This document shows, in pieces, positions 5,165 to 5,266 of a stretch of DNA of 5,266 nt (positions within the stretch are counted from its first letter, which is position 1; every line of letters starts with the position of its first letter). Source of the stretch: Micrococcaceae bacterium UBA4005 (lineage in GTDB: Bacteria; Actinomycetota; Actinomycetes; Actinomycetales; Micrococcaceae); the NCBI GenBank assembly GCA_002384315.1, contig DGBL01000083.1:1-5266 (forward strand). The letters run 5' to 3'. Made by a program: the position numbers and the translations under genes. A model generated the notes under the pieces. The model was not told where the DNA came from, ran no database searches, and was given only the letters and a program-made list of their open reading frames with translations.

Positions 5165-5266
5165 CACGAGCAAGGCGTCTGCCGTCGCTGCATGGCGTGA
5201 GGCTTTGGATGAGCTGGACGCCGGATTGCGCTCGGCGCAGGAGGCAGCCACCGGATCCCTTGAAAA
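5157..5266 (+). CDS. N-terminus of a small unidentified protein after fliS, possible FliT-like chaperone
   Basis: An open frame runs to the right edge, giving 36 codons that read as a charged amphipathic helix (AAWREALDELDAGLRSAQEA at about 11-30). An in-frame stop at 5145-5147 and the lack of ATG or GTG leave TTG at 5157 as the best start, overlapping the end of fliS by 8 bp. A later TTG at 5205 is the alternative. No good Shine-Dalgarno is seen, so it would depend on coupling to fliS. A small helical protein directly after fliD-fliS suggests a FliT-type chaperone, but no diagnostic motif is visible. The gene is truncated by the window. Confidence 0.5.
   Translation, partial: MPDTSKASAVAAWREALDELDAGLRSAQEAATGSLE

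Overview
This is an ordinary-looking but very well organised late flagellar (class III) locus from a high-GC bacterium. It holds the flagellin gene, the hook-filament junction genes, the filament cap and their export chaperones. FlgN is short, the flagellin compact, and starts mix ATG, GTG and TTG. Together with the high GC content and C/G-ending codons, this suggests a motile actinobacterium, perhaps a Micrococcaceae such as Arthrobacter. That assignment is from general resemblance, not from a search.

Layout. The left 2.15 kb is a leftward operon, flgN-flgK-flgL. It is read from 2151 down past the window edge, with gaps of 10 and 3 bp, and flgL is cut after 72 codons. A divergent control region lies at 2152-2376. 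To the right are flagellin (fliC/hag, 2377-3237), a 131-bp hairpin-rich spacer, fliD (3369-4733) and fliS (4730-5164, overlapping fliD by 4 bp). Last comes the first 36 codons of a small unidentified protein, possibly a FliT-type chaperone (5157 to the edge). All coding space is explained.

The genes form one functional set. FlgK and FlgL are the junction proteins between hook and filament, and FlgN is the chaperone for both. Flagellin is the filament subunit and FliS its chaperone. FliD is the cap under which flagellin folds.

The most interesting part is the control region. It carries two outward-facing copies of one promoter motif, CCTAAC-N17-CGATAGTCC, on opposite strands with identical spacing. 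The motif closely resembles the sigma-28 (FliA/SigD/WhiG) consensus TAAA-N15-GCCGATAA. A 21-bp A/T block sits just upstream of the flagellin copy, where an UP element would be. The flagellin leader then contains a small hairpin with GGA in its loop and a second CACGGA covering the Shine-Dalgarno sequence, the arrangement expected for CsrA control. I found no sign of a novel system, mobile element, CRISPR array or RNA gene.
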